Program-made: the position numbers and the translations under genes
DNA from: Cystobasidium ongulense
Lineage: Eukaryota; Basidiomycota; Cystobasidiomycetes; Cystobasidiales; Cystobasidiaceae
Assembly (NCBI GenBank): GCA_022835595.1
Contig: BQUP01000008.1
Location: 1 to 64,000, forward strand
Reading direction: 5' to 3'
Length of the DNA: 64,000 nucleotides
Part shown: one piece after another, positions 34,717 through 46,100 of the stretch
Numbering within the stretch: position 1 is the first letter of the stretch
Layout: every line of letters begins with the position of its first letter
Notes under the pieces: model-generated
Databases searched by the model: none
The model's input: only the letters and a program-made list of their open reading frames with translations
What the model was told of the DNA's origin: nothing

Positions 34717-35484
34717 ATGGCTATGAAAACACCTCGCGTAAACTCGGCAATGCTGTCAGAGTTCCGTAAGTTGAGCTTTTCCAAAACATACCGTTATACA
34801 GGACGTGTAGGACAGCATTAACATCTTACTTGTGCTCCTCACAGAAGGGAGGACCGTTAGATTGACTGGCAAGGTGGCTCGCGTGAGTTGTTGCGTGCAT
34901 GCCGTCTTGAAAAACCGAAAGAGCTGACCGTGGCTACGTTGGAAACGGAAATAATAGCTGGAAGGGGAAACCGCTATTCTAGAATGCAGTGACAATGGAA
35001 TGGTGAGTTCCCTTTCTCGTCCTGCTCGAACTCCCTGCATCGTCGCTGACCTTTTGTTCCCAGGTTACCGTCAAGCTCAACCGAGTAAGCTGGAGGTAGA
35101 GCAAATATGGCACATTGTATGACTGACGGGCACCATACATTAGGACTCGAACTTCTCTGATGCCTATGTCGAAGTAAGGGCCAGACTCGAGCAACCAAGA
35201 TTGCTGGCACGACACGACTAATACTGTTTTCCTTTTCCAGGTCATCTGCAAGGTCACAGGCGAAACAACCGTGTCGGAACTGACATCCTATAACATGGGA
35301 GACAGTTTAGGTTCGTTAACATGTCCCCATGGTCGTTGATAGGAGGATAAAACTCAATGAATTCACTCGCTCGCTCCTATTTGCAGACATGAAACTAGTA
35401 GAAGCAGTCGTTCAGTCAGGAAAGGCGTATCCAAATCTATTCAACCAAGACAGCAATGACGACGGCATGAACGGGTATGCTTAG
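34717..35484 (+). CDS. RFA3: Replication protein A 14 kDa subunit (RPA3)
   Basis: Seven small exons give about 117 residues, the size of RPA14. The start MAMKTPRVNSAMLSEF leads to QGRTVRLTGKVARLEG, then LECSDNGMVTVKLNR, DAYVEVICKVTG and a helical end MKLVEAVVQSGKAYPNLF. This is the single OB fold plus C-terminal helix of RPA3, which with RPA70 and RPA32 forms the trimerisation core of the single-strand DNA-binding complex used in replication and repair. Six introns in a coding length of only about 350 bases is dense even for this window. A second ATG two codons later could also serve. An RPA-interacting-protein-like gene lies at 10913. Confidence 0.88.
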
Positions 35485-35847
35485 GTAGTAGGACATGCTA
35501 GTACATGCTCTTTTTCATGCGTGTAGTGATTCACCTGTATCGGTACTAGATCATACGAGGTAGAACCCTCGTTTGCACTGCATAATTGTATTAATACAGC
35601 TTCTCCGGGCACCAGAAAACGTTCTTTGATGCGCAAACCTCCACCACGCTCTGGTGCAGTACAGAAGAACGTCTGTCCAAGCTGTATCATATACGCCTAC
35701 ATCAAGCAGTGTGGCGGAACAGCGTTGTCTCGATCACCTTGCCTTCGCGCATGGCATGCCCATGACGATGGCTTTGCTTTCCAACTTGACCTCGACAGCT
35801 TGCAGCAATTTGAGTGGCCTCGCACAACAGTGAAGACGTCCATCAAC
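35485..35847. other. Intergenic gap between RPA14 and the questin-oxidase-like gene
   Basis: About 360 bases. An open frame from 35626 continues into the next gene's first exon but has no family similarity before 35848; I treat it as 5' leader. Confidence 0.5.
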
Positions 35848-38688
35848 ATGCAGGCGTTCAGCCTGGACGACGAAGGCATGCTGGGCCAAGTGGGTTTGCC
35901 CACCCAAGGCAGCCTACGCTTGCCAGGACCGTCTCACGAGTCCGCGAAGCTTGTCAGGAAGCTGCTGCAAGTACGTCAAGCTTGCTGTCGTGTCATATGT
36001 TCACTGCCTGAGCTGACGCGCTCCATCTTGACGGTGCATTCAGATTAATCACGTCAAGGTAGGTCCGGCCCACGGAGATGTGTTATGGTAGAGTGACTGA
36101 CTGACGCGCTGTGACAATTGCATGGCTCGATACACTCTACCATCAAACTTCGCTCGTCTCCTCACACAGTACGACTGGCAATTCAACGACTCCGGTTTCC
36201 ACAATCACCTTTCACATTCTATCCTGGCCGCCTTCTCCCTGGGCGCTCCTCCTGACCTCATTCAAGTAGGTTCAGCAACTGTTTGATCTGGGCCCCTCAT
36301 TGACGCATGATGCCCTACATAGGATACTTTTGACCTTCATTCAAGAGTACAACGGCCAATGTGCTCCTTGAAGCGGAAGATTTCCTTTCAGAACTGGACC
36401 CGATGGCTCGGACAGTCGGAGTACGTATCTGCGGACGCCCTAAAAACATGACATTGACTAGCTGTGTCGTTACAGATACTACTCTTCATATCTTGTCTTT
36501 TTTACAGAGGAGATAGAGAAGTACGGAGCAGGTCCGACTATTGAGCGCTACTTGTTCAAGTATAAGGAAGGACAAGTCTTGATACGGTACGTCGAGCTTC
36601 CTTCGAGTGTCGCTCTTGCACGCGCTAACTGAGGGATCTCCTACATTAGTTCAGTGTCCGGTGCTATACATCCACTGATACAAATGGGTCACGGTGTCGA
36701 ATTCGGCCTTGACGCATTAGTTGCGGAAGGGTACGCAGGTCTGGTCTAGCATCAGACTACGAGAAAGCTGCTAAGGCCCGATGTGTACAGTCTGGCTCAA
36801 GCATGCGTCCATTCACCTGGTGTGGAGGGCCTCTTCAATAAAGGATGGCCGCATGAAGAGTCTTCTAGCAATACCAGCTCTTCCTCCACTTTCGCAAACG
36901 CATTTTCCAACTGGCGAGCCATCAAAGTTCCTGCTGTTGCTGCATTCAGCTCATCGAAAGAGTCCTTTGTAGCAACCCTCTATCGTCTCGATTCGTCACG
37001 ACAGCGGCATCCTCGTCTTGGCCTATCAGCCTTCACCATCATTGCTCACATCCTCAAAGATCCACGGCTAGCGGCCGGGCAAGCCAATCGCAAGGATGAC
37101 TTCCCTCGTTTGGAGTCTGCCATCAGAAACCGGGGAGACCTCATCCGGGCCTGGTGTAATGAGTGGGTCATCGATCCTGCTGGCGGATGGACTGAGATTG
37201 TCGAAAAGACAGAGGAGATATTTTGGGTGGCTTCTGTTCTGCTTGGTGCAAGCTCTCGACCGGGCTACAAGCCAAGAATGGATTTCTTCATGATGCACGC
37301 TCTCACTAGCGCCATGTTCCTCCCAAGTATGCTCGAGACCTTATCACCGACTAGCCGAATACAGCTGCTGCACTCTCACTTCCGCGTAATGATTGGGTAT
37401 TGGATTTCCCGTGGACGGTAAGAGAGCTCTGTTCATTGGTTTCTTGAATGAGCTAGGTCTGAGCTTTTTTTTCCCGCCAAGACCGGAATTGTATATTCAA
37501 GAGACATTGATGGCAGCAAGTGAACTTCCCTGCCCGCCTACCAAAACTTCTGGCGGTCCGGGAGCTATTGCCCATGCTATTATCGAAGAAGAGCGACAAG
37601 CTAAAGAGCAACGCGCCGAGGTCAAGGCCGAAAGAAACGGAAACTCGGAGACGCCAGACGTGTCTTCAGGCGGCGATACTAAGCAAGCGAATGTTTCTCC
37701 TTCTCCAAGACACGTGGATGGGTCAGTCAACGGCGAGGATCACGTTGACGTTCCTCTAGACACGCCACCGGCCTCGGATGACAAGGAGGACCCGATGGGG
37801 GCTGTCAAAGAAGCATTTGAAGATGTGTCGGTTGCCGAAGATGGTGATAGTGATGGTCACCGGACCCCCAGGCAAAGTAGCGGTACCTTCTCAAGTCAGC
37901 TAAGCCCGCGCTCTCAAAGTCCAAGCGAGCCCCGACTGGAGCGTCAAGCTACGTCGAGCACGGCGGCATGGTCAGACATCATCACCGCGGCTGTAGATCA
38001 TTCGGATGAACACGTCACGAAGTTAGTCACGCGGTCATCAGCAAGTAGAAGTCGTGCTAACCGCCTTACCATGCCTCAGGATGGTACGCTCACTCGCCTT
38101 CGCTGCCCAAAACTTTGGCATGACGCCTGCTGGAGCACACCGCTCGGGACTACGTGGTTCGGAGCTTCTGGATGGCACGGTATTCATCAGGGTAAGGGCT
38201 ACCGTTACACTGAACATTAAGCCGGTATTGACAGCTTGATTGCAATCTATTGGCCTATGTAGCTTGCTGGCCTTCTGCTTACGTCGATGGGATGGGAACA
38301 CTATGGAGAAGCCGCAAAGGACTGGGACCGCTCTGTACTTGGATTCGACGAGGCCTGGCAAGACGAGACGCGAGAGATTCTGGCCTTTACAGCCGAAGAA
38401 AAAGGAAAGGGAAAAGCGTCGCGAGAGCAAGATTACCACCCGAAGGCTTACCAAATTGGGGGAAACAACCGGTCGCGAAGTAATACAATTTTCGACCCAA
38501 GAAGGGACTACCCTCGCAAACTGGACAAGGGCAAAGGAAAGGCTGCAAGTGTCGAAGCTACGAACGCACCTGCCGATCAAGAGGAAGAATCGGAGCAGGA
38601 GAAATTACAGCGTAAATATTTTGAAGATGACGAGAGTGATCCGAATGCATTTGGTGAGCATCAGCAATGGGCGGAAGGCGTTGTGTAG
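35848..38688 (+). CDS. Questin-oxidase-like protein (AflY/DUF4243 family)
   Basis: About ten exons give a protein of roughly 750 residues. The start MQAFSLDDEGMLGQVGLP is followed, after a 15-base exon encoding INHVK, by YDWQFNDSGFHNHLSHSILA and FSLGAPPDLIQ, a signature of the questin oxidase family. Later come KRKISFQNWTRWLGQSE, GAIHPLIQMGHGVEFGLDALVAEGLAQA and DFFMMHALTSAMFLP. Known members (AflY, GedK) are Baeyer-Villiger-type or ring-cleaving oxidases in fungal polyketide pathways. A long acidic, Ser-rich insertion (about residues 440-600) separates this from a C-terminal part with MVRSLAFAAQNFGM and ends EQEKLQRKYFEDDE...EGVV. No polyketide genes are nearby, so a role in secondary metabolism is not suggested; many basidiomycetes carry such stand-alone copies. 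Splicing at 38021 (GTTAGT) is inferred from frame. Confidence 0.82.
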
Positions 38689-39523
38689 TATAGCAATCTC
38701 GCTGTCGCTCATGCGAGCGAATTGAAGCAAACAAGTGTGCAAGGCAGGCCCTCGCCGCCGCAGCGTAGCAGTAATGTAACTTGTCAAGCTATACGTTGTG
38801 ACTTTCAGAAGCGTCGCCTTTTTGGAGGCCTGCCTGAGCATGTAAGCAGGCTGGACAGACGAGATGATTCTGGCAAAAGTGGAAGTTCTTGTATTGCAGG
38901 TCTACGAGAGAAGGTGATTTTGCTCTGATTGCATACATTGTGTCTGCTAATTCCACATTCGCCTTAATCATACGCCCACATCACTGAAAAATGAAGGAGA
39001 TCTCCGAACGCCTTAAAGCCCTGGCTGCCTGCAGCGAAGGCGTCGCAGCAGGGTAGTTATAGCGTTCGTGAAAGTGTGGAGGGGAGGAGGTCGGAGAGTA
39101 GAATACTGCCGGCGTGCTCGCTGTGGAACAGTGCAGGTCTCTTGCTTCGCGTCTGAAAATGCTTGAAAGTCGAAATCTGCCAGTGAATATGCGAAGGCAT
39201 TGGGGAGATGGAAGAAGGCAGAGCGAGTGTGCCGGCGTGTGAGATGCGAAGAAGCAGCTTAGGCTTTAGCAGTCGTGTTTGCAGGATCGGAGAGGCTTCC
39301 TTGTAGCAATGTCATGGAGGACTGCGACGTGGAGCGAAGTCAAACCAGACAAAACATTTTACGATCAGCAGAAGTCGATTTTATGAGATTGGCGGACTAG
39401 CGATTATATTCAACAGAAACTGCTACTAATTCAAATTAATATACATCTAATCTATAGTAACGATCCTTCTTAAGATAACAGTCCCGGGTTATTCTACAGT
39501 GCGGCACAATAAGAAGCTTCCAG
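38689..39523. other. Large convergent intergenic region with AT-rich pocket
   Basis: About 835 bases between two 3' ends, unusually long for this compact window. Only tiny open frames were found (for example 21 codons from about 38991 plus and 18 codons ending near 39257 minus). Positions about 39405-39480 are distinctly AT-rich. No tRNA or snoRNA signature was recognised. Confidence 0.4.
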
Positions 39524-40567
39524 TTACGTGTGGCGCGGAGGAGGTCCGTCATTGCCCAAGCCAACTTCACGCTCTTCATCAGACCCCGCATCTAGTCGTT
39601 CTTCTGCACCCTGTTCTACGTCTTGGTCTGACTGACCCATCCTCCTCCGCCGGGAGCGGGTCCTTGCTTGCTGCAGACGGCGCAGGCGCGTTTGAGAACC
39701 CTCAGTATCGCCAGCACTTGCTGGCGGGGTCTCGGTCTCGGCTACTATCGACAAGGCCTTGTCATGCACGATGCGATGCAGGGTCTGCCGGATTCTGAAG
39801 TTTAGAATTGGCCGCTCGACGTGAATTGCAGAACTGTAGCCCGTAGCTGGAGATCGCATTCAATCGTCAGCAAACATGTCCAAATGGATTGCGGATCTAC
39901 TCACCTTGCTCAGACTCATCTTCCTCGTAGGTCTGAGAGTTGTCGTCGCCTGAGAGAAGTTGCTGCTCTTCTCCTGAACCGTCAAGGTCGTAGCTATCGT
40001 CAAGGTCGGCGTCATTGCCATAGTGGCCAGTCTCGTAAGTAAGTATGATGAGAAAGAGCTGGAGGAAGGCGGTGATTAAGTCAAAGATGAAGAGTTGTAG
40101 GATTGATGGGAGATATGCTGCATGCAGATAGGCTGTCAGAACTCGCTCATAAAAGCAGGGCTGCTTGACTTGACGCGCTTACACTGCCCGACGAAGTCAA
40201 TAGTGATGCCGCGAGGATCCCAGGTCAAAGGGATTCCCACGTGGTATATGATGTTCAAGAAGTTGATAAGGGCTGCTGCGGTTACATGAAACTTGAGGGA
40301 CCGCTCTGGATGATGTTCTTTAGGCGAAGAGAACTGCAGTTGCGCTGTGTCGTCCACAGTACACAATAGCGTCAGGAAGCCGGGATACGAGCAAGACAGA
40401 CGAGACCTACATATACATCGAACAACAAAGTTGAGGAAGTTGGCGTCGAGAATGTACGAGGCCACGAAGCTTGCATAGAGGACCTCGTCAAGCTGGCGTA
40501 CGAGGCCGCCAATGTGGCCGTTGCCGCCGCTGCGGCGTGCTATAAACGCAGCAGCATAGGTGGGCAT
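39524..40567 (-). CDS. DUF1746-type membrane protein
   Basis: Four exons join in frame. The N-terminus GHIGGLVRQLDEVLYASF leads into a first membrane segment (VASYILDANFLNFVVR) and then SLKFHVTAAALINFLNIIYH; a second strongly hydrophobic stretch is LQLFIFDLITAFLQLFLIIL, followed by an acidic cytosolic tail (DSYDLDGSGEEQQ) and a basic region with RTRSRRRRMGQ. The order and the Leu/Asp-rich first helix fit the fungal DUF1746 family, to which I believe a Dsc E3 ubiquitin-ligase complex subunit of the Golgi/endosome belongs; that link is tentative. Divergent from UBA2, with 208 bases between start codons. The start MPTYAAAFIARR is the first usable ATG. Confidence 0.68.
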
Positions 40568-40775
40568 CGCATGGAGGCTGGCTACCGCAGCTCAGCGAAG
40601 ATGCCGTGCTTCGTCAGGTGTGTTCTGCGGTGGTGGTGGAAGTGTGTGCAGAAGAGAGCTGTGATGGTGGCGGCCATCGTTTCTCTATCTTCATCGTCTT
40701 CATCAGATAATACAGCTTTCTTATACGCAACAACCAGCCAGCCGCGATACAGTCCAGTCTACCATCAGTGCATCC
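40568..40775. promoter_or_regulatory. Divergent promoter of DUF1746 gene and UBA2
   Basis: Only 208 bases lie between the two start codons, so both promoters must share this stretch. It contains TTCATCGTCTTCATC pyrimidine-rich DNA near UBA2, as often seen before fungal transcription starts. No specific factor site was identified. Confidence 0.45.
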
Positions 40776-43087
40776 ATGCCAGCGCCAAAAGCGCGCTACT
40801 CTTATGCGCGAGCAATCCTCGGGCCACAGCTATTTGAGCGCGTCGAGCATGCCCGTATCCTCTGCGTCGGTGCAGGCGGTATAGGCTGCGAGGTCCTCAA
40901 GAATCTCGTACAAGTCGGCTTTGGTGATATAACCATTGTATGTGCCGGTGTAAATTATCATTCACCTTCAAGCAACGCTGATAGCCTCTGCCATCCAGAT
41001 CGACCTGGACACCATAGACCTGTCGAACCTCAACCGACAGTTCCTGTTCCAGAAGCAGCATGTCAAGCGTCCGAAAGCCCTTGTCGCCAAAGAAACTGCC
41101 AGTACCTTCAATCCTCACGTCAATATAACCGCCATCCACGGAAACATCAAGGAACAGCAATACGATGTAGACTGGTTTGGAGGATTCGACCTTGTTTTGA
41201 ACGCACTAGACAACCTGGGTAAGTAGAGCAGACATGTGCTCTCTTGCTTTGCACCTCAACTTTCTAACGCGGCATTTGGCGTCCCCTCAGATGCACGCAA
41301 ACATGTCAACAAAATGTGTCTCGCGGCTGACAGACCGCTGATAGAGAGCGGTACTGCAGGCTTTATCGGTCAGGTACAGCCTATTAAAAAGGTGTGCTGA
41401 GGTATCGAACACATTCTACCTCGCGTAATCACTGACAATTACATCACACATTTTCGACATACAGGACTTGACCGAATGCTACGAATGCCAGAAAAAGGAT
41501 CCGCCTAAGACTTTCCCAGTCTGTACAATCCGCAGTACCCCAAGCACCCCAATCCACTGTATCGTGTGGGCCAAGAGCTATCTTTTTCCGTGAGTAGCCA
41601 TTCTCGCGAGTTCAGTGCATATCTAATACAGAATTCCTTAGTGCCCTTTTCGGCCTAGACGATGAACAAGAAGACCTCGAACTCGACAAAGCAGCCAGCG
41701 AAGGAGAGAACCGTAAACATATCCACTTACTCAGTACTTCTCCTTACCACTGACATCGTTTCTATTCCCAAGCCGAGGAGATTCGAGCACTTCGAAAGGA
41801 GACTATCGAAATGAAGGAGTTGCGACAATCTTTGAGCCTAGAAGGCTTCGAGAAGCGTGTGGTAGAGAAGGTGTGTTGATATTCTTTTCAGTTGGCCTAT
41901 GTATACTAAGTCCACATCCAGATTTTCTATCGTGATATCCAAAGATTGCTGTCCATGGAGGACATGTGGAGGTCCCGAAGAAGGCCCGTACCGATCGACT
42001 ACGAGGAGCTAGCCAGCGCGCCGTCCGCGTCAGATGCCAACGGACACGACAATAATGGCATACGAGATCAGCGTACTCTCAGCGTTAAAGACTCGTTCGA
42101 TCTTTTCGTGGATAGGTGAGACTATCAGTGGGCTCATCAGCTGTCTGCGTTACCTGACATCGGCATTATCTAGTTTGGGGCGTCTAGTGAAGCGTGCGCG
42201 ACAGGAACCTAACAGCAACATGGAATGGGACAAAGATGATGACGACGCACTAGACTTCGCAACAGCTGCAGCCAATCTTCGAGCCTCAATGTTTGGTATT
42301 CCACTTAAAACACGCTTTGATGTAAAGCAAATGGCAGGCAACATCATCCCTGCCATTGCAACGACAAATGCTATCATCGCAGGAGCGATCATACTCCAAG
42401 CTTTGCATGTGTTGAAGGATGACTGGAAATCAGCAAAATCAGTTTGGTTCGGTCGCACCGCTCAGCGAGCGCTCAATAGTACAACGCTCGAAAAGCCAAA
42501 TCCAGCATGTGGAGTCTGTCGGACAGCGTATGTACAGCTGAAAGTCGCCTACGACAAGTGTACTTTCAATACAATTGTAAAAGACGTAGCACAGGACTGG
42601 CTAGGCATCGATTACGAATTCAGCATTGGGCAAGGGTCACGCCTACTTTACGATCCCGACTTTCAAGACAACGAAAGCAAGACTCTGGCCGAACTAGACA
42701 TTGGTCAAGGGTCCCAACTCCAAATCAGCGATGAAGATGGTGACCACATGCCCGTCATTCTCGTTCTATCTCAGTAAGTCAATGGAAACAGATTTCTGCA
42801 GAACAGGCCTAACTGATGTCCATCTGTATTGCAGATTGGAAGGCAACTCAGAAATGACGTACCAACTACCCAAGGACCGTCCTGTTATAAGAAAGCAGGT
42901 AAAGGCGCCCGTAAAGGCGCCCCAGCCGGAAGACAAGACGGAACAAAGCAGCATAGTTGGAGTGTCCAGAAAAAGGACTGCATCAACCGCAGACTTGGAC
43001 ATCCCGGAGACTAAGAAACCGAAAGTCGATGCAGCGGGAACGATACTACTGGACGATGATGATGACGATGATCTGGAAATACTGTGA
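40776..43087 (+). CDS. UBA2: SUMO-activating enzyme E1 subunit 2
   Basis: Nine exons (first 40776-40937, second 40999-41218) give about 600 residues. The ATP-binding adenylation domain shows [34 protein letters not shown] and [16 protein letters not shown]. The catalytic cysteine is in [19 protein letters not shown], and the zinc ligands are the pairs CYEC and CGVC. A ubiquitin-like fold domain follows with [12 protein letters not shown] and [11 protein letters not shown]. The C-terminus has an [20 protein letters not shown] nuclear signal and an acidic end ([11 protein letters not shown]). Uba2 pairs with Aos1 to charge SUMO. Stops 106 bases short of the convergent POL2 3' end. All exon joins keep frame. 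Confidence 0.95.
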
Positions 43088-43193
43088 TGCAGATAGTGGT
43101 ACAACGACAGACTGACTGTTAAAAAAAAGATACAAACGCCCACTCGAGCATGCCAATCAGCTAACTATGCTTTCTAAACATGTATATAACATT

Positions 43194-46100
43194 TCAACGA
43201 CAATACTGGAGGTGGTCATCCGCTAACTCTGCCACCATGTGCAACCCGTAGTGTTCTGCCAGATCACGAATCGTGCGGATTTTCTTCCAGAAATCGACAG
43301 TGGTGATTTCGAGCTTGTAGCCACCGGAGCACTCGCAAATCATGCTCATATTCGCCGACTTGACTTGGTTACATCGCTGACAGCGGAGGTCTTGCATCGA
43401 GAACGTAGCCATGTGCTTTTGTACCATTTCAATAAGCTTGCCCTCGATGACGATCTTGTCGAGTGAATGCTTGCAGCTCGGGCACGGCCATACTGAGTCT
43501 TCAGTACCTGCAGATCCCAGCAGAAGTTCTGGGTCTTTGCAGAGGTCTAGGTCGCGAGCAGCTTGACAATGAGGACAAACTGTTGCAATCTTGAAAGGTG
43601 TGCTAGGCGCCTTAAGGGCGGCTTCGGCAGCGAACTGGATGACCGACATAACATGATCAGCGAACGACCCTGGCTTGGGATTCTCGGCAATCTGACTTAC
43701 CTCGCGAACTCCAATCATATCGAGCACATTCTTGCGCAGGATGCCAACTTCGACGCTCAGCTCCTTTGCTAGCGATAAGACAGCACATATGGCTTTCACA
43801 AACTCAAGGACAACCTTTTGCGTTGCGAGTTGAGAGCCAGGTAATCGAGGGAAGTTGAAAGAAGCGCGCACTTGCTCGTCATGCGAAGTGAGCGAATCTT
43901 GATAATCGCGTTTGACCTGCTCGACTGCCTTGAGAACCGTCCGCGTCATGGTCGTCGATATAAAGGACTTTGCTTGATGCAACTCTTCCTTTTGAGCTAC
44001 ATCCGGTTGCGTCTGGGTAGCTGTAGGTAGCGCTCTCAACGGAGTGCGATACTCTCCGTGTTTAAGCTTGTTGTCGCGGAGTCCGCTGATGAAGAGTGCG
44101 ATGACTTGCGCAAAGCTAGCCCGAACCGCAGGGGGGAGCAGTGCTTGTATGAGCCAGGTCATCTGGATCTTGGGTCGCTTAGCCAGTGACATGTCTTCTT
44201 CCACCAGTGGATCCTCGCAAATGATGCCGGCAAAATTGGACGAGTCCATCTGCACAAACAGAGACCAGAAGTGAATGATATCGAGATGTAGGAACTTGAA
44301 GAGATCGCGAGATCCCAACGATGAGATGAGGTAATTTGCATACGCGTAGGCGGCGCTAGGGGACGGCTTGCTTGTCGCAAGGACAATCTTGTTGAAATTC
44401 GCGTAAACAACATCCGAACCTAAGCGGCGGAACTCTGCTAGAAGTTGTGAAAATGTCTTTCGCATCAAGCCGAGCACAAACTTCTGCAGAGCAGGATCGT
44501 ATAGAGCAGACGATGTTGAGGTGCACCATCGCCAGAAATGGTCTAGAAGCCTTCTAGCCTGTGTACCATCGGTGCGTTGACCTTCGGACCACCATGCTTT
44601 GACCATGGCTTTGACAATGCTGAATATCTGGGTAGGAAGGACAGCATCGCCTAGAATAACGGCTTCGTGTGCGGTACCTTTGGCATACTCGTCGAGATTG
44701 TGTGAAGCTTCGGTGAAACCGAGTGAAGCACCGCCTTCGGAGCCTTCCAGCTCGTATACCAGTGCAGACTGTAGGATAGCATCTATCGCTAGGTCTTTGA
44801 CGCTTACTTCTACGCACGCGTTCGTGTATGCCCCTGACTTCAGGATCTCGGGGTTTGCGAGATCCTCGGACAGCTGCACAGCATTTGCATCATCTTGACG
44901 ACCACCAAGATCCGGTCTCGACTTTTGAGACCACCACAACAGTATATCCGCTTTCTGAAGACGTCTGGCATATTCAATGTCCGTTACGAAGCTAGGACTA
45001 TCAGCTTCTAGATTACCACTGCGGGATACGATCACATGTAAGCTAATGGGAAGAGCAAAGACGTAGAGGCACTGCACATACATTGGGAGATCCGTCTTGT
45101 GCGCGACATCAAGCCTCTCCTTCAACCAGACTGCAAAACGAAGGTAGTGTTGCATCATTCGCTTTGCCGCTGGACCTTGCCAAAGGAGCCGTGTTGGGTA
45201 GGTATTGTCGACCTTGCTTGATGGAACCATGACTATCGGGTATAGCTGGGAATTGGGAATAGCCGTTTCATAGAAAGATCTATCTTGTGCGGAGCAGATA
45301 GCCAATACTACAGGACCAAGCTTCCGGCCTTGCAAGCCTGATAGCTCGCGAGAAATTGCTCGATACGCTGTTAACGAGTCTGCATGATAACTACTCTCGA
45401 TGCGTAGAACATCAGGATATTCAAAGAGTAGTGTTGGACGCTTTCCGCCATTGTCTGCCGTGCGTCGAGCTTCCACAGCCTTCTTGGCTTCTTCGTAGTA
45501 CTTCTCCATATTAGGGAGCTCGCGGTTTCTGCCTTTGTCCACAACATATAATTTTGCTTCGCCGCCAGGCAGCACTACAGACAGGACATGCCGGCTGTCT
45601 TGATTGCTATGATAGATATAGACGTATTGAAGATTTCGACCGCCATCCAAGTAAGATCGACGACTCAATGTGGTTGTTGGTTGGGCCAAATCATCCAAGG
45701 CAAAACCTGAGTCTAAACCTCGACTCAAGGTGACCCCTCGCTTCGGAGCGGGGTTGCATTTGTTTCCGAGTTTCAATAGAGCTCGCACTAGATGTGGAAC
45801 TTCCGTTTCGTAGACACCGTCTACGTCTGGGTGATTCATAAGCATAGAGACAGCGGATGCATTCTTGACGAACGAGGTTTCATCGGTAGTACAGGCGACC
45901 AGGTTGTGGCAAGGATGCCCTCTTGGAAGCGTACGAGTGGTGAGTTCGCTAGAGGGGGACAATTAGTACAGGTCGTTCACTCCATAGCTAAAATAATGGC
46001 TTACTACTGGCAAAAGGTTGGGAAAGTCCGCTCTACATCATCTAGCTTTTTGAAGTTGAGGTAGAACCGTCTGGGTATGCGAAGCTTCACAGATTGCAAG

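Noticed and set aside
35626-35847. Upstream in-frame extension of the questin-oxidase-like protein
   Set aside because: No family similarity before MQAFSLDDEG, and the segment lies directly after the RPA14 stop; best read as leader.
38991-39056. Twenty-one-codon open frame starting MKEISERLKALAA
   Set aside because: Too short and without conservation evidence; only noted as a possible small peptide in the gap.
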